64,000 nucleotides of DNA from contig JAZGTN010000231.1 in assembly GCA_037783415.1 (NCBI GenBank), positions 372,001-436,000 of the forward strand, written 5' to 3'. This document shows, in pieces, positions 1 through 11,986 of this stretch. The translations under genes were made by a program, and so were the position numbers. The stretch comes from Leptasterias polaris. Taxonomy: Eukaryota; Echinodermata; Asteroidea; Forcipulatida; Asteriidae. The notes below the pieces were generated by a model. The model was not told where the DNA came from and did not search any database. It was given only the letters and a program-made list of their open reading frames with translations. How positions within the stretch are numbered: the first letter of the stretch is position 1; each line of letters opens with the position of its first letter.

Positions 1-99
1 ACTTGAAGTTAAAAATATTTGTGTAAACATGGAGGTAGGAAGTGTAAAGTTGCACAGCGCACACAGGCTTCTCCATTTGTGACTAAAATAAACTTGAGG

Positions 100-1240
100 G
101 GTGGGGTCCAGGGGCCGGCCTCACGGCCCCTGGTGGGGCCGAGGGGCGAAGCCCCGGTGGGGGTCCAGGGGGCGAAGCCCCCTGGAGCTCTGAGCTTTTG
201 GCGTTTTGGGGTCGAAAAATCAAGCCTCCGTGTACCTAAATACAGAGGAAAAGAGCACTTCTGATCAATATCAATCGTCTAATTTTACAGGAAAATTTCC
301 TGTAACATCAACGAAGGAGTCCTAGAAAATGTTAATCCCACGCTGGCTTTTGTATGCATAACAGGGGCGGATCCAGGATTTTTTAAACCGGGGGGCACAA
401 CGGCGCAACCAGGATTTTGTATTAGAGGGTAAACCCAAAATGGGTGGGGTCCAGGGGCGAAGCCCCAGTGGGGGTTCAGGGGGCGAAGCCCCTTGGAGCT
501 CTGAGCTTTTGGCGTTTTGGGGTCGAAAAATCAAGCCTCCGTGTACCTAAATACAGAGGAAAAGAGCACTTCTGATCAATATCAATCGTCTAATTTTACA
601 GGAAAATTTCCTGTAACATCAACGAAGGAGTCCTAGAAAATGTTAATCCCACGCTGGCTTTTGTATGCATAACAGGGGCGGATCCAGGATTTTTTAAACC
701 GGGGGGCACAACGGCGCAACCAGGATTTTGTATTAGAGGGTAAACCCAAAATGGGTGGGGTCTAGGAGCGAAGCCCCGGTGGGGGTTCAGGGGGCGAAGC
801 CCCTTGGAGCTCTGAGCTTTTGGCGTTTTGGGGTCGAAAAATCAAGCCTCCGTGTACCTAAATACAGAGGAAAAGAGCACTTCTGATCAATATCAATCGT
901 CTAATTTTACAGGAAAATTTCCTGTAACATCAACGAAGGACTCTTAGAAAATGTTAATCCCACGCTGGCTTTTGTATACATGCATAAGAGGGGCGGATCC
1001 AGGATTTTTTAAACCGGGGGGCACAACGGCGCAACCAGGATTTTGTATTAGAGGGTAAACCCAAAATGGATGGGGTCTAGGGGCGAAGCCCTCTGAAGCT
1101 CTGAGCTTTTGGCATTTTGAGGGGTAAAAAATCAAGCCTCTGTGTGCCTGAAACCGAGAAATAGACGCACTTTTTAAGCTCTTCTGATCCATACCAATCT
1201 TCAAATTTTACTCAAAGAAACTGTTAACCCACAAATCTCG
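100..1240. repeat. 311-bp tandem array, about 3.6 copies
   Basis: The anchor word GAGCTCTGAGCTTTTGG recurs at about 185, 496 and 807, and in a diverged form near 1095, giving spacings of 311, 311 and about 289. Each full unit carries a hAT-like terminus (AGGGGCGGATCCAGG at about 363, 674 and 989), a GGGGCGAAGCCCC hairpin and a shared unique stretch ending TTTTGTATGCATAA. The unit spans both a transposon end and its flank, so the array probably arose by tandem duplication after insertion. The first two junctions are nearly identical and the last copy is more diverged. Open frames across it are not coding. Confidence 0.9.
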
Positions 1241-1632
1241 CGTTTGGATCTGGTCGCTGCAATATCTGGTTTCATGCATATTCATTCAAAATAGTTCAAG
1301 CTTAGTGTAGTCTTTACTTGAATGCCAGAACGACATGAAATATACTTTATCCAGGACAAATTGGCACGTCAGGTTTCAAACGCTTATGTTATCGTGCAAA
1401 TCTAAGCAATTACAAGTGACATATCATGAAAGATTCATTTTGGCAGAAAGAAACAAATTTGATAGGCATAGGATGAAAAAGAAATCCATCCTGCCGCTTG
1501 GGGAAAAGATACCACACACACTTGTGGCTAAATTTTTAAGCAGGTAGATAATAAAATAATAATAATAATAATAATTTTACCCGGGGGGAACGTGCCCCCT
1601 GGGCCTCCCCCCTGGATCCGCGCCTGCATAAG
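981..1632. mobile_element. hAT-like non-autonomous element
   Basis: The eight bases TGCATAAG occur at 981-988 and again at 1625-1632. Between them the sequence begins AGGGGCGGATCCAGG and ends CCTGGATCCGCGCC, an inverted repeat with one mismatch over 14 bases. An 8-bp direct repeat with a CAGGGGCGGATCC-type terminus fits the hAT superfamily as known in animals. No transposase is visible. The exact first base is uncertain because the upstream tandem copies begin CAGGGG while this one begins GAGGGG. Confidence 0.6.
1549..1575. repeat. (AAT)n microsatellite
   Basis: A run of ATA/AAT trinucleotides just inside the right end of the hAT-like element. Confidence 0.9.
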
Positions 1633-1894
1633 GAATGGGCGCCTCCTAGGATCCCTTCACTGTTGACCCCATACTGTGTGGTACAAATTAAAAAAAATTG
1701 GGGCCGGACATTCCTGCGCACGTGTTCAATTTACGTCTGTTGCATGGGCGGAAGCACCGACGAAGAAACTTCAAGATTCCGTAAGCAAAATGTATTCAAA
1801 TAGCCACTTTGTCAATGTGATCTGATTAAATGTCCTACAGAGACTGCAGTACTATTCCCTCAGAACACTTGAACAAGCCAATTTATCATCCGGA

Positions 1895-1975
1895 CAATTT
1901 TTTTTTAGGGGGGCCTGGCCCCCCCGCATTTTTTTCAGCGGGGGCCAGTGGCCCCCGGCCCCCCGGTTCCTACGT
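1895..1975. repeat. G/C-rich self-complementary patch
   Basis: A run of Gs and Cs (GGGGGGCCTGGCCCCCCCGC and the related GGGGGCCAGTGGCCCCCGG) in an otherwise AT-rich context. It looks like the terminal part of a mobile element of the GGGGGCC type, but no second end or target duplication could be fixed. Confidence 0.4.
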
Positions 1976-2324
1976 GCCTGCTACCGTTGAATTATTTTCA
2001 GTTTTATCATGCCATTATGTGCAACGCCGCGGCCCGTGGCATGGATGCGTGTATGTTGTGTTGTGTGTGTGTAGTACATACATGCACTACAAAACATACC
2101 CTGAACTATCACTTCATTGCTTGCGCTGAAACTGTCACGACTGTGCACAGCAACTGAACAGGAAACATACTTTATTTAGTTAAAAACTAACCTTCCAAGG
2201 CATCTACAAACCACTGGGCACCCTCACATTTTTGAGAGAGACGCCAAGGTCACAGCTAACCACCGATTGCCATTTAATTGTGGAAAAGATCATTTCGATG
2301 CCTGGTTGTACGACTTATCACATA

Positions 2325-2690
2325 AATTTAAACAATCCCAATAATTAACCAACAATTGGTGAAAACAATTACCAATGAATGGATATATACTTTAAACAAG
2401 CCCAATAATTCAATAAACTATTCACTAACAGTTGGTTGAAAAGTGCCCAGTATGAACAAATACTTTTAACCAATAAATGGTATACAAAACATATCCAACA
2501 GCTGTGTAATTAGAATTAACCAACTATGTGTAGTTGGGTTTGCCCAATAATTTACATGGTTTACCCAACGGCTGTTGGGCAATAATTGCCCAAAAACTGG
2601 TGGGGGTTGATATTTGAACCAACGTTGGGTAAAAAGTTGGGTAATTGTTACCCACCCCCCCCCCTTTTTTTTACAGTGTATGGTTGAATT
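2325..2690. repeat. TTGGGTAA/CCAATAAT repeat element end
   Basis: Short words of the TTGGG and CCCAA/CCAAT type recur in both orientations over about 350 bases, ending in a C-run, a T-run and ACAGTGTA. This layout resembles animal MITEs whose termini read CACTGTAAAAA and whose bodies are TTGGGTTA palindromes. The left terminus was not found, so this may be a truncated copy. Confidence 0.4.
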
Positions 2691-2702
2691 TTGTCCGCAA
2701 CA

Positions 2703-2872
2703 TTATTGTGTAGACACTGTCATCTGTGTTAGTAGACTTGTCGACAAGTCGTTAAATGTCTGTCGCGGTGATAGCGGAGCGGCTTTCTCGCAATATCCCG
2801 CGAGAGGGCTGCTCTGTGCGAGATTACTGCTCTCAAGACTGGTCGCATTTACCGACTTATGAAACCCGCTGG
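2703..2872 (+). repeat. Left arm of a widely spaced inverted repeat
   Basis: Contains the palindrome GACTTGTCGACAAGTC followed by GTCGCGGTGA, a CTCGC/CGCGAGAG cluster and GACTGGTCGCATTT. The same blocks appear on the opposite strand at about 4800-4945. The pair could be the terminal arms of a ~2.2-kb element enclosing the short-period arrays between them. Confidence 0.65.
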
Positions 2873-3139
2873 CGGTTTGTGCACGGCCTATGGGCACTTC
2901 AGCCGATTTCGTACGGACGCATCTGATTGGTCAATTTCGTTATATCTATGAATATTCAAACTGCAGATGAATATTAAACATCAAATCCTGTACTGGATGG
3001 AGTTTTATGTTGCTTTGATCATGCACGATCAAAACCAAACACTATTAATTAGTAAGACTAAGAGTGATTGTGTTCATGAGTATTTTGACCAAAAAAAACG
3101 TATTCAAATTATGGGTACAACTTGTAAATAATTACAAAA

Positions 3140-3690
3140 AATCGAACGGAAAGATTTTATTTCAGAGAGTCCGAGCGTGTTTGACAGTGCACAGCGTGTG
3201 GGGACATACGTAAAACACACGGGCAAATCGTGTAGCTGCCATGGCGCGCAGAGTTCTCTCGGCGGGGCTCAGCGTGACGGAAACCCCCTAGCCAAGAGAT
3301 AGCTGTAGGTACATGGAAGCTCATGAACATGTGGGAGGGGTAGGGAGCCAGACCACCAACTACCTTGTCATTGCGGGTTTTTGTTAGTCGGTAAACCTCG
3401 CTGATCGAATCCGCTGTTTTAAAATCGTTACGTTTCAATGTTCGGTGTACGTTCCTTCCCCGGATTTGGAAATTAAATAAGATTTATGTCAATAAATAGG
3501 AAAACCACTCTTATATTGACGGTGCAATTAAGTTAGACAATTTGTGAGACAAAAACGAGCCCCCCCTCAAAAAACAAACCAAAAAAAACCCAAACAAAAC
3601 AACACACACACAAAACCAGAGCCCCTGAAGAAACAGGTGAAAAATAAATTACAAATTAAAATGTGAAAAAAAATTCTCACTCTGAATTTC
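3140..3690. other. Unassigned stretch
   Basis: No gene, tRNA or clear repeat seen. It includes an A/C-rich simple stretch near 3560-3615. An open frame on the minus strand (about 3157-3438) has no recognisable domain and is left uncalled. Confidence 0.5.
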
Positions 3691-4240
3691 TTTTTCCATC
3701 TCTCGACACACAAAATTCCAACAAAGTCATTTCGTTTCCTCAAAATAATATTTAATTCAATAAAAATATAATTTTGTCACATAAAATTATATTTTTTTAA
3801 ATTTGTAAACTAAAGTTGTTTTTCTAGGTAGCAAATACGTTTTTGTTCCCTCGAACACGCCTTCTTTCCCCCGAAATACGATTTTGTTACCCAGAAATAC
3901 GCGTTTGTTCCCTGAAAGATACGCATTCGTTTCCTCGAAATATGATTTTGTTCGTACAAAATATAATTTTGTTCGCTCTAAATATGCTTTCGTTCAATAA
4001 AAATAAGTTTTTTTCCACCGAAAGGAGATTTCTTTCCCTAAAAACAAGCTTTCGTTTCATCAAAATACGACTTTGAATTAGATGCCCGAAATATACTTTC
4101 ATTCGTCCGAAATATGCTTTCTTTCCCTAAATATACGCTCCCGTTCCTTCGCAATGAGATTTTGTTCCCCAAAATTCCTCTTTCGTTCCCTTAAGATAGC
4201 TAGCTTTTGTTCCCTTAAGATAGCTTTCGAAGCCCTGAAG
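3690..4240. repeat. Degenerate ~27-bp tandem array
   Basis: A loosely conserved unit of the form TTCGTTCCCTCGAAATACGA recurs about every 27 bases, clearest from 3830 to 4230. Because 27 is a multiple of three, the array stays open on both strands and gives a nine-residue periodic translation, which explains the overlapping short open frames without implying a protein. Confidence 0.75.
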
Positions 4241-4269
4241 TCCAATCACACAAATTTGTTAAATTCCCT

Positions 4270-4425
4270 TGTGAGGGGCGACTATGAGAGGGGACGAGTT
4301 TGTATGTAAAGGGCTACTTTGCTACGGGCGACTTTGCTAGGGGCGACTTTGTAGTTGGTGCTTTGTACATGTGTTTTTTGAAATTGGCGACTTTGCTAGG
4401 GGGGCGAGTTGACTGGTTTCCGTGT
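4270..4425. repeat. GGGGCGACTTTGCTAG short repeats
   Basis: The word GGGCGACTTTGCTAG and variants recur at least four times directly after the 27-bp array. No coding signal. Confidence 0.7.
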
Positions 4426-4799
4426 CCGTTGTTTATACACACTTAATACACATAATCACAGAACACATCGGGTTAAAGGACTGGAGCGGATCAGCAACTA
4501 TTCACAGTAGGCATTATTTATTTTTATGAGGCAAAACACACATCTTAAACAATTATACTATAATGTATTTTAAGATAAGTTTACTTTATGTCTTTAGTTA
4601 CTAAATTAATGAAGGAGTTAACACACAGAAAACAATCACAGATGTCTCAAGTGCAAGAATTTATCGCATTTACAGTAACTAAAATTAGTACTACCCTCAG
4701 ATAAAATGGACTCGTCTCAATGATCGTCTCTACAGCAACCGTAATGTATACTGCGTTCGTACCTGAATTAATGAATACATACAGTAATCGGGTTTCACA

Positions 4800-4945
4800 A
4801 GCACGAAGAGTTGGCAGCCAGCAACTTCGCGCGAGAGCAGTGATCTCGCGAGAGCATTCTTTTACGCAACAGCACCAGATGCGACTCGACTCACCGCGAC
4901 CATCATTAACGACTTGTCAACAAGTCTACTGTGTTAGGGGAAAAC
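4800..4945 (-). repeat. Right arm of the widely spaced inverted repeat
   Basis: Read on the minus strand it matches the arm at 2703-2872: GTAGACTTGTTGACAAGTC, then GTCGCGGTGA, then two CTCGCG blocks. It contains one perfect TCTCGCGAGA palindrome at about 4851, a word known from vertebrates as a Kaiso/ZBTB33-type promoter motif. Whether it acts here is unknown. Confidence 0.65.
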
Positions 4946-5324
4946 GTTTTGGTGAGTGTAGACCCAAAGCTTGTTCTGTAACTTAACCATCGATACATGT
5001 TGAAGATAATCAACCATGGGCTGCAATTAGGCCTGGATATATATTTTTTTTAAAGAAGAAGATAATTCGAGTAAACTCGTATAGGATAAGATAAATAAGA
5101 TCAATCAAAGAAGGAGGAAGCATGCAAAGGGAAAAGGAAAGCATAATATTGGAAGAAGAACTAACACACGATACCATGAAAGCAAGTTAATGCCATGCAA
5201 AGTATTAATGCAGTACGAAATGTATTGAGGTTTTCCTTTCGAAAGTATAATGTTACAATGTTTGAAAAATCCTTTACATTTTACCGAGTCAGTTTCTCTT
5301 TTGGTTTATTATTTGATATGTATC

Positions 5325-5525
5325 GTAAACTTGGGTGTGATCCCTGGCTATCACGGCAGTTAACGGTTTTGAATGGCTTCAGACTGGCAACCCCCGAAAG
5401 ACATTGACAAAATAGGAGACCGCGAATATAGGAGTAGAGCTCATTTGGTAGTAGAGCGCCGGCACGTTAATTATGAGGTTGTTGGTTCAAACCCCGCTCT
5501 AGTAAATTGTGTCTGTGTTCAACCC
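5325..5525 (+). mobile_element. tRNA-derived SINE, family B
   Basis: A leader GATCCCTGGCTATCACGGCA is followed by a degraded tRNA-like body with an A-box-like GAGCTCATTTGGTAG and a B-box GGTTCAAACCCCGC, closed by GCTCTAGT. The leader and body recur at 42965-43165. The A box has an insertion, so it is a SINE copy rather than a tRNA gene. Confidence 0.7.
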
Positions 5526-5799
5526 CAAATCCGTAACAATACCCAGTCAGTTTCCCTTGTGGTTTATAATTTGTTATACAATTTTCAAGTACAATTATTT
5601 TCAATGTTTTGCAATATATACTGCATTATCAATGTCAGTTTGACAATCTATCATAATATCTGACTGTCAACTGTTTCTTCCTCCTACCCGTTCCTCGGAT
5701 CCCGCCATACCGACCCCTATGCATGAAAGAGGCAGCAATAGTGTTACAAAAGCCTAAAAATAGGTGTAGCTAAATAATGAACGAAAACTCAATAGGCTG

Positions 5800-6480
5800 T
5801 GCAGCCCTGTTTCCGCCCAAGCTCGTATACACTCGTGACCAGTGATCGAGTGCCATGGTAGTGTCATTATGACGACGGTGTTTGGACATTTCTCATTCGG
5901 AAATATCCCAGCTGTGTCGCAACACTATGCAAGTAGATTTTAAAGTTGCATGCAGGGCCCTCTTTTTAGGTGCTTGAGCTTTTATGGCAAACATCTTGTT
6001 ATTGGGGGCTTCGGCTATCCGCAGAAACCACATTTCTTTCCGTCGAGATTCTCCATAGACTTTACACGTGATCATAGACTTTCTGTGATCGGTTGATCTC
6101 AGGAACTAGTCTTAAAAGACACAAACAATACATCAAAATGAAAGCATGTGCTCAACTTCGATCCATCAGCAGTTGTTTTTGTTGTCTTTTGTTTCTTTTC
6201 GATGGACAAGATTCCCAAGTCTGTGAGTGTAGGTTAAAGACGGAGGTTAATAATGTATTGTCTACCAGGTCTGGACAGACTTGGAACCAAGTCTATAATT
6301 TCCGCCCACGCTCGTACCGTTTACCAGTACCGTACCATGGTAGTGTCATTATGATAATGGTATTGGGACATTTCTCATTCGGGAATATCCCGGCTGTGTC
6401 GCAACACTTTACAAGTGAATTTTAAAGTTACAGGGCACGATTTTTAGGTGTTCGAGCTTCAGGTGATCACCTTGTTATTG
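5800..6480 (+). repeat. Direct duplication of ~180 bp, 480 bp apart
   Basis: The block containing CCATGGTAGTGTCATTATGA, CATTTCTCATTCGG and GCTGTGTCGCAACACT occurs at about 5810-5990 and again at about 6290-6475, diverged. No function is apparent. Confidence 0.75.
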
Positions 6481-9400
6481 TTATTATTTTTTCTCTTCAC
6501 TGTTTAAGACTTGGGCAACTTTTGCAAAGTTAACGCCAAAATCGTATGACCTCTACTTCTGGTCATACCGGAAGGTCAATGTTTGACTTTGTTTTTTTCT
6601 TAAAAAATATTTGTTGGGATTATCTACAGCATAACTCAAAATTGAAATTGAATTGAACATTGATGATTGAACCCTAATATCAAGGCAACACAAACTTGAT
6701 GATGTATACGGTCATCAGGTATAAATTACATTAAATCAAAGTTTAAAATGTGTAACCAATTAACCAAAATGGTAGATTTTTTACAATTGCATCATCACAA
6801 ATGTCTTTTAAAGTTAGGCAAACGCTACACAGAGCTTGACCCCATTTGACCTTGACTTCCGGAGGTTGAACAACTTAAAAATATACAAATCTCAAGAACT
6901 ATACTTATCATTTTATAATAATTTCGCATCAGTTTGTATATAATGTGTGCCTGCTCAAACATTTGCCCAGAGATTACAACATTTTGACTTTTATATCATG
7001 CAAAATTACGTGTGCACTTACACGTACATTGTACGCGTAGTTTAGTTGTACAGCTTCATGTAGGAAATGTTTTTTTTTAGCATCGCTGTTTCATTGTATT
7101 TTGCCCCCTCTACAGATAATCCATCTAATAATTGAACAATTCATAACTCCGGAACCTCACGTCATCTGAAAGCTCGTTGTTTACTTTACATACGCTACAA
7201 AAAATGTATTCCTTTCGACTTTGACTTCCTATTCAATCTGGAATTTGAAATATACTAATGAAGTAATTCATAATTCCTAAACCACACATTGAATTTTTCT
7301 TCTCAATCTGTTCATCACAGGAAAAGTTTGTTACCACTTAACAACTCTTCTCAGCAGCATAACTCTAGATTAAAACCGAATTGATCAATAACACTCGTCG
7401 GAAAATTAAACCTAAACGAAGACGGCACAGTTTTTATGATGTCAAATCATGGTGTCGAATTACAAGGACTTTAAAGATAAAAAATTACCATTTGCTATTT
7501 GCTGTATTTCATTGAATTTGGAAGCTATAATCTTCATAATTGGGCATCTGATAGATCAAGACAGGGACACTATTACAAAATTAACGTTGAAATGATATTG
7601 CCTTTACTTCCGGTCGTTCCGAAAGGTCAAAGTTTGCCTTGGTTGCTTTTCCTTTAAAATCACTTTCAAGGTTCATCTATACGGCATTACTCAAAACCGG
7701 ACGTACAAGTTAACCCACATTGACAACGCACTGTAGAAATTCATTTGGCATTGCTATTACAATGTATGATGCCCACCAAATACCATCTAATATTTGAAAA
7801 ATTCATAACTCCTGAACCACAAAAATATTTTTTTAAAATTCAAAACATTGCCAAATGCTCTCTTAATGTGATTCAATTTTACCCTAACTTCCGATTCAAA
7901 CTGGAAGTGGAAATTTTTATGTTTGAAAACTCTGTACTGCACAATGAGTTCTTACAATACATCTTTGTTAAGGTCTTCAAAATGTCAACAAACGCTTCAC
8001 AAAGTGTGAAGTCTTTTGACCTTGACTTCCGGTTAAAACGGAAAATGCAGTTATTATTTTACAATATTTACACAGCATTTTTATTGTCTTCTAAAACTGA
8101 ACGAACCCTTCAAAAATGTTTACCCAGTTTGACATTGACTTCCAGTTAAAACCGAAAGTTGAAGTTCTATAATTATTCGAAAAAATCTATCTCATGAACC
8201 AGACATTGATTGATAACGTCAAATGTCGTCAACGATTTGTTTAATCATAATTTGAAGACATCATTCACGAACACCTTGTTTTTTGATATACAGAAAATGA
8301 ATCTCTTGTTAGGTGCACGAACACCTCTTTATGTTCAGTTTTTTTAAATGTTCAGCAAACGGCCAAGAACATTGTTGTGCTGTTTTTTCCCCTTTGAACC
8401 TTCTCTCGCAATTTTCGCAAAAAGTAAAGGACGCACAGACTTGAAACTTGGCATTTACTTAGACCTTAAGGTATATACGAAACCGCAACTTTTTTCGGGA
8501 TGATTACGTCATCGATGACGTCATAACATTATAAAATATTTATAAACATCATATCTAGAGAACCATAACTGATAAGTACAAGTTCTTTGCACCATTTGAT
8601 CTTTACTTGTGGTCGAAAGCGGTCCTGAAGATAAATATTTTAAAAACATTATATCTGTGTAACCAAACATCATCTGAAAGCTCGTTAACGATTCTAAAAA
8701 TATTTCAAAGGGTACACCCCTTTATGACCTTTACTTCCGGTCAAAACCGGAATTTGCACTTGCTTACTTTAATATGGAAAGCCAATCATATGTTTCAGAC
8801 CTAAAACTTACCAGGTACTTAGACCTGAGTTTGTTAATGAAACATTGAATAGTTCGGGTTAATGACGTTATCGTTGACGACACAACATACATTAAATCAG
8901 CATTAGATTAAGTTTTGAATTACTATAAATTAAAGTTTAATATTTGTAAAAAGTCATAGGTCATAAACCACAAGTTAGATTTTTTACAATGTACACCCCT
9001 ACGGATAGGTCGTTAAAAGTTCAACAAACCCTACAGTATTTAACCCTAATTGACCTTGACTTCCGGTTCAAATTAGAAGTTGAGAATGTCAAAATATCTT
9101 ATCTTATTCATTTCTTAAAAACTACTTATCATTTTTGTATCAAGGTGTAGAATGTTGAGCCTGCTCAAACTTTTGCACTGATATGACAACATTTTGACCC
9201 ACTCATTGACAACGCACGATAGTGTATTAACAAACGCTAAACCTGGACACGTACATTGCACGTGTGGTTTAGCTTACATCCTGTTATGTATGTACAACAC
9301 GTGTAGTTTTATTTACATGTTAGATATATTTGTACTGTACAGCTACATGTAGGAATCGTTTCTCAGCTACATGTAGGAATCGTTTCTCATCGGTGTGACA

Positions 9401-9677
9401 ACGTATATTTCCCCCAGAGGATAATCCATCTATTGTTTGAAAAATTCTTAACTCCTGAACCACACGCTGGATTTTCACAATCCATACATTATCTGAAAGG
9501 TCTTAATAAACTAAACACGCACTACACTCTTTGACACCGTTTGAATTCCGGTTCAAGTCGGAAGTTTAAACTTAATGTTTCAAAAATAATAAATTCTGAA
9601 CCAAATATTGGATTTGTATATATCTATACATCTTTGGCAAAGTATGTCACAACTTAAAAACGATACACAAAATGTGA

Positions 9678-9696
9678 CCCCCCCCCCCCCCCCCCC
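9678..9696. repeat. Poly(C) run
   Basis: An uninterrupted run of about 19 Cs inside the diverged array. Confidence 0.95.
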
Positions 9697-10907
9697 ATTT
9701 GACCGGGCTTCCTGTTCAAAAAAGAATACGAAATTTAATATTTGAAACAATTATAATTCTTGAACCACATTCTTCACGTCATCAGAAAGGACTACAAAGA
9801 CTTCCCTAACGCTACAAAGTGTTATCTCATCTAACCTTTTCTCCAGTTCAAACTGGAAGTTGAAAATTGTACTTTTACAAACTATACATAATCTGAAAAG
9901 TATCAACTTAAGAAACGATGCACAAAATGTGACCTCATTCAACATTGACTTCCGGTTCAAATATCTGAATAATTTTTGTAATTTGAATAAATCATAACTC
10001 TTAAACCACACTTTGGATTTTTACAATCTTTACGTCATAAAAAGGGTCTTCAAAATCTCAACAAGCGCTGCACAAAATGTATGACTCCCATCGGACCTTA
10101 ACTTCCGGTTCATACCGGAAGTTGATGTTTGTTTCTTGAAAAATTCTTAACTCTTGAACCAGGTTTTGGATTGATAAGGCAAAATGTCACCACCAATTCA
10201 TTCAATCACTCACCACTAACACCTTGTTTTTGTTGATAACAAAAACCTAATCTCTAGTTTTCTTGTTTTTCTTCTTTTTGACCCCAACTGTTGTTTACAG
10301 CATAACTCAAATTTGCAATTAAATTGAGCGTTGAATTTAACCAGAAAATTGAAACTGAATATGAAGACGACACGAACTCAATGGCGTCATGATGACGTCA
10401 TCAGTTGTTAAGTTACAGGGTTGTTAATTTTGAAAAACTTAAATTTTCTATTTGCTGTATTTCATGAAATTCTAATTCTTGATTGGGCATCTGATAGATT
10501 TAGCGGCAACATTCACAAAGTACTGCCAAAACCGTACAATGCTTACGGTGTAACGGACGGTCAAATCTTGCATTTGCTTTTCTTCTTCAAAAAATCATAT
10601 TCCATGCTTGTTATTAGCAGAAAAACATAGCTCATGTTTGGCATTTGCATTTTACACATTGAAATGTCTTCAACAGTTTACCAAACGCTACACACGGTGT
10701 AAACCTTTTAAGTTCTAATATAAGTCAAAACTTCTATAGACCTTGACTTCCCTTCGACCTTTTCTTCTGGTTCAAACTGAAAGTTGACAAATTCAAACAC
10801 ATTATCTCAATAACTACTTATCAATTCTTCGTAATTTTTGCACCAGGGGTTAGAGCCATGAGCCTGCTGAAACTTTTGCACAGAGATGACACCACAAGTA
10901 TGCTTCA

Positions 10908-10978
10908 CTAAACTAAATAGCTCAGTTGGTAGAGCACCGGCACGTTAAACCGGAGGTCGTTGGTTCAAACCAAAAGCT
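10908..10978 (+). mobile_element. tRNA-derived SINE body, family B
   Basis: TAGCTCAGTTGGTAGAGC (A-box region) and GTCGTTGGTTCAAACC (B-box region) at tRNA spacing, flanked by weakly pairing CTAAA/AAGCT ends. The acceptor stem does not pair cleanly, so it is called a SINE or tRNA pseudogene. Confidence 0.65.
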
Positions 10979-11165
10979 AAAGTTTAATATTTGAAAATCT
11001 TAACTCTTGAACCCTCAATGTGTTTTTACACCATCTATACATCATCAGAAAGTACTTTACAAATTATATATTAACGTTTTTTCTAATTCTGCCTTTTCTC
11101 CCGTTTCAAAATGGAAGTTAAAAGGAGAAGCTTTTCAAAAACCATAATTTCAGTTTGAAAGGTAA

Positions 11166-11900
11166 AATGTCCTCAGCAAATCATTCAATCATCGTTTGAT
11201 GACATTACTCACGATCATTTTGTTTTTATAATTAACAAATCTGAAAGTAATTTTATTTCAGATTTTTTGTATTTATTATCATTTTGTTTTATACATCAAA
11301 CCTATCTTCTCGTGTCATAACCCTCGGTGAAAGGTTTAAAGCTTACAAACCAAAAGGAGTTGATATGAAATGCAGTGCAGTTAAAGCTATTTTTTTCTGA
11401 AGTAGATGTATTTACAAAATAAAATATTAACGCTATAGGGTTACCCCACCTTACAATTTTTTTTACCTTGTCCTTCTCGCTTACAGATTTTTCTGGTATT
11501 TTGGCTACCTGATTTATCGATCCAATTAACAGACACAGGCACAGCCAGGCCAAGAGTTGGAACCTGTTGGTAAGTGTGCCGCGATTACATATAAATCCAC
11601 GCCCCCATGTTTTGCAGTTTTGTCCTTTCAGGTTTACACGAGCACAAGTAAACAAAAACGATGAATAGTGTGTCCCTGCAAGGGAATATCGTGATAACAC
11701 GGATATTTAAGTATAGGTTGCCCCTTTTCTCAGAAAAATTATCTTCCTTGCCGTACATGAAAGTGGATGATAACATTGTTCTTAATAAACTGTTTTTTTC
11801 AAAAAAGAAAGAAACCTGAGACAAATTAATTTGTCTACAATGGCAACTGGTAGGCTTAGATAATTTTGTTAACTCTAGAAATCCAAAGTTAACTTTGTCA
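11166..11900. other. Intergenic sequence upstream of the GTPase gene
   Basis: Nothing recognisable. Two minus-strand open frames (about 11302-11956) overlap each other and lack domains. Confidence 0.5.
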
Positions 11901-11986
11901 TGCTTTGGTTTCCTAGTTCCAGAAAGATCTGATCGTCTACACGGAACTTCTAACAAAGGATCTGTTCAGGAAAGAGCTCACTGCTG

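Larger units (their letters stand above)
6535..11165 (+). repeat. 4.6-kb array of diverged repeats with a TGACCTTGACTTCCGG core
   Basis: About 17 degenerate units of variable spacing share three blocks: AATTCATAACTCCTGAACCACA, CATCTGAAAGGTCTT followed by CAACAAACGCTACACAAA, and TGACCTTGACTTCCGGTTCA followed by a GGAAGTTGAA half. The full core is perfect at about 6847, 8017 and 9051, and ACTTCCGG recurs near 7607, 8733, 9945 and 10091. No long frame is conserved, so the array looks non-coding. A SINE (10908-10978) and a C-run (9678-9696) interrupt it. Confidence 0.75.

Noticed and set aside
3843..4309. Overlapping open frames on both strands in the 27-bp array
   Set aside because: They are open because the period is a multiple of three. 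The translation is a nine-residue periodic pattern without domain character.
5430..5510. Possible functional tRNA genes at the A/B-box pairs (also near 10920, 43090, 56690 and others)
   Set aside because: Stems are mismatched or contain insertions, and most copies share extra leader or tail sequence, so they are SINE bodies.
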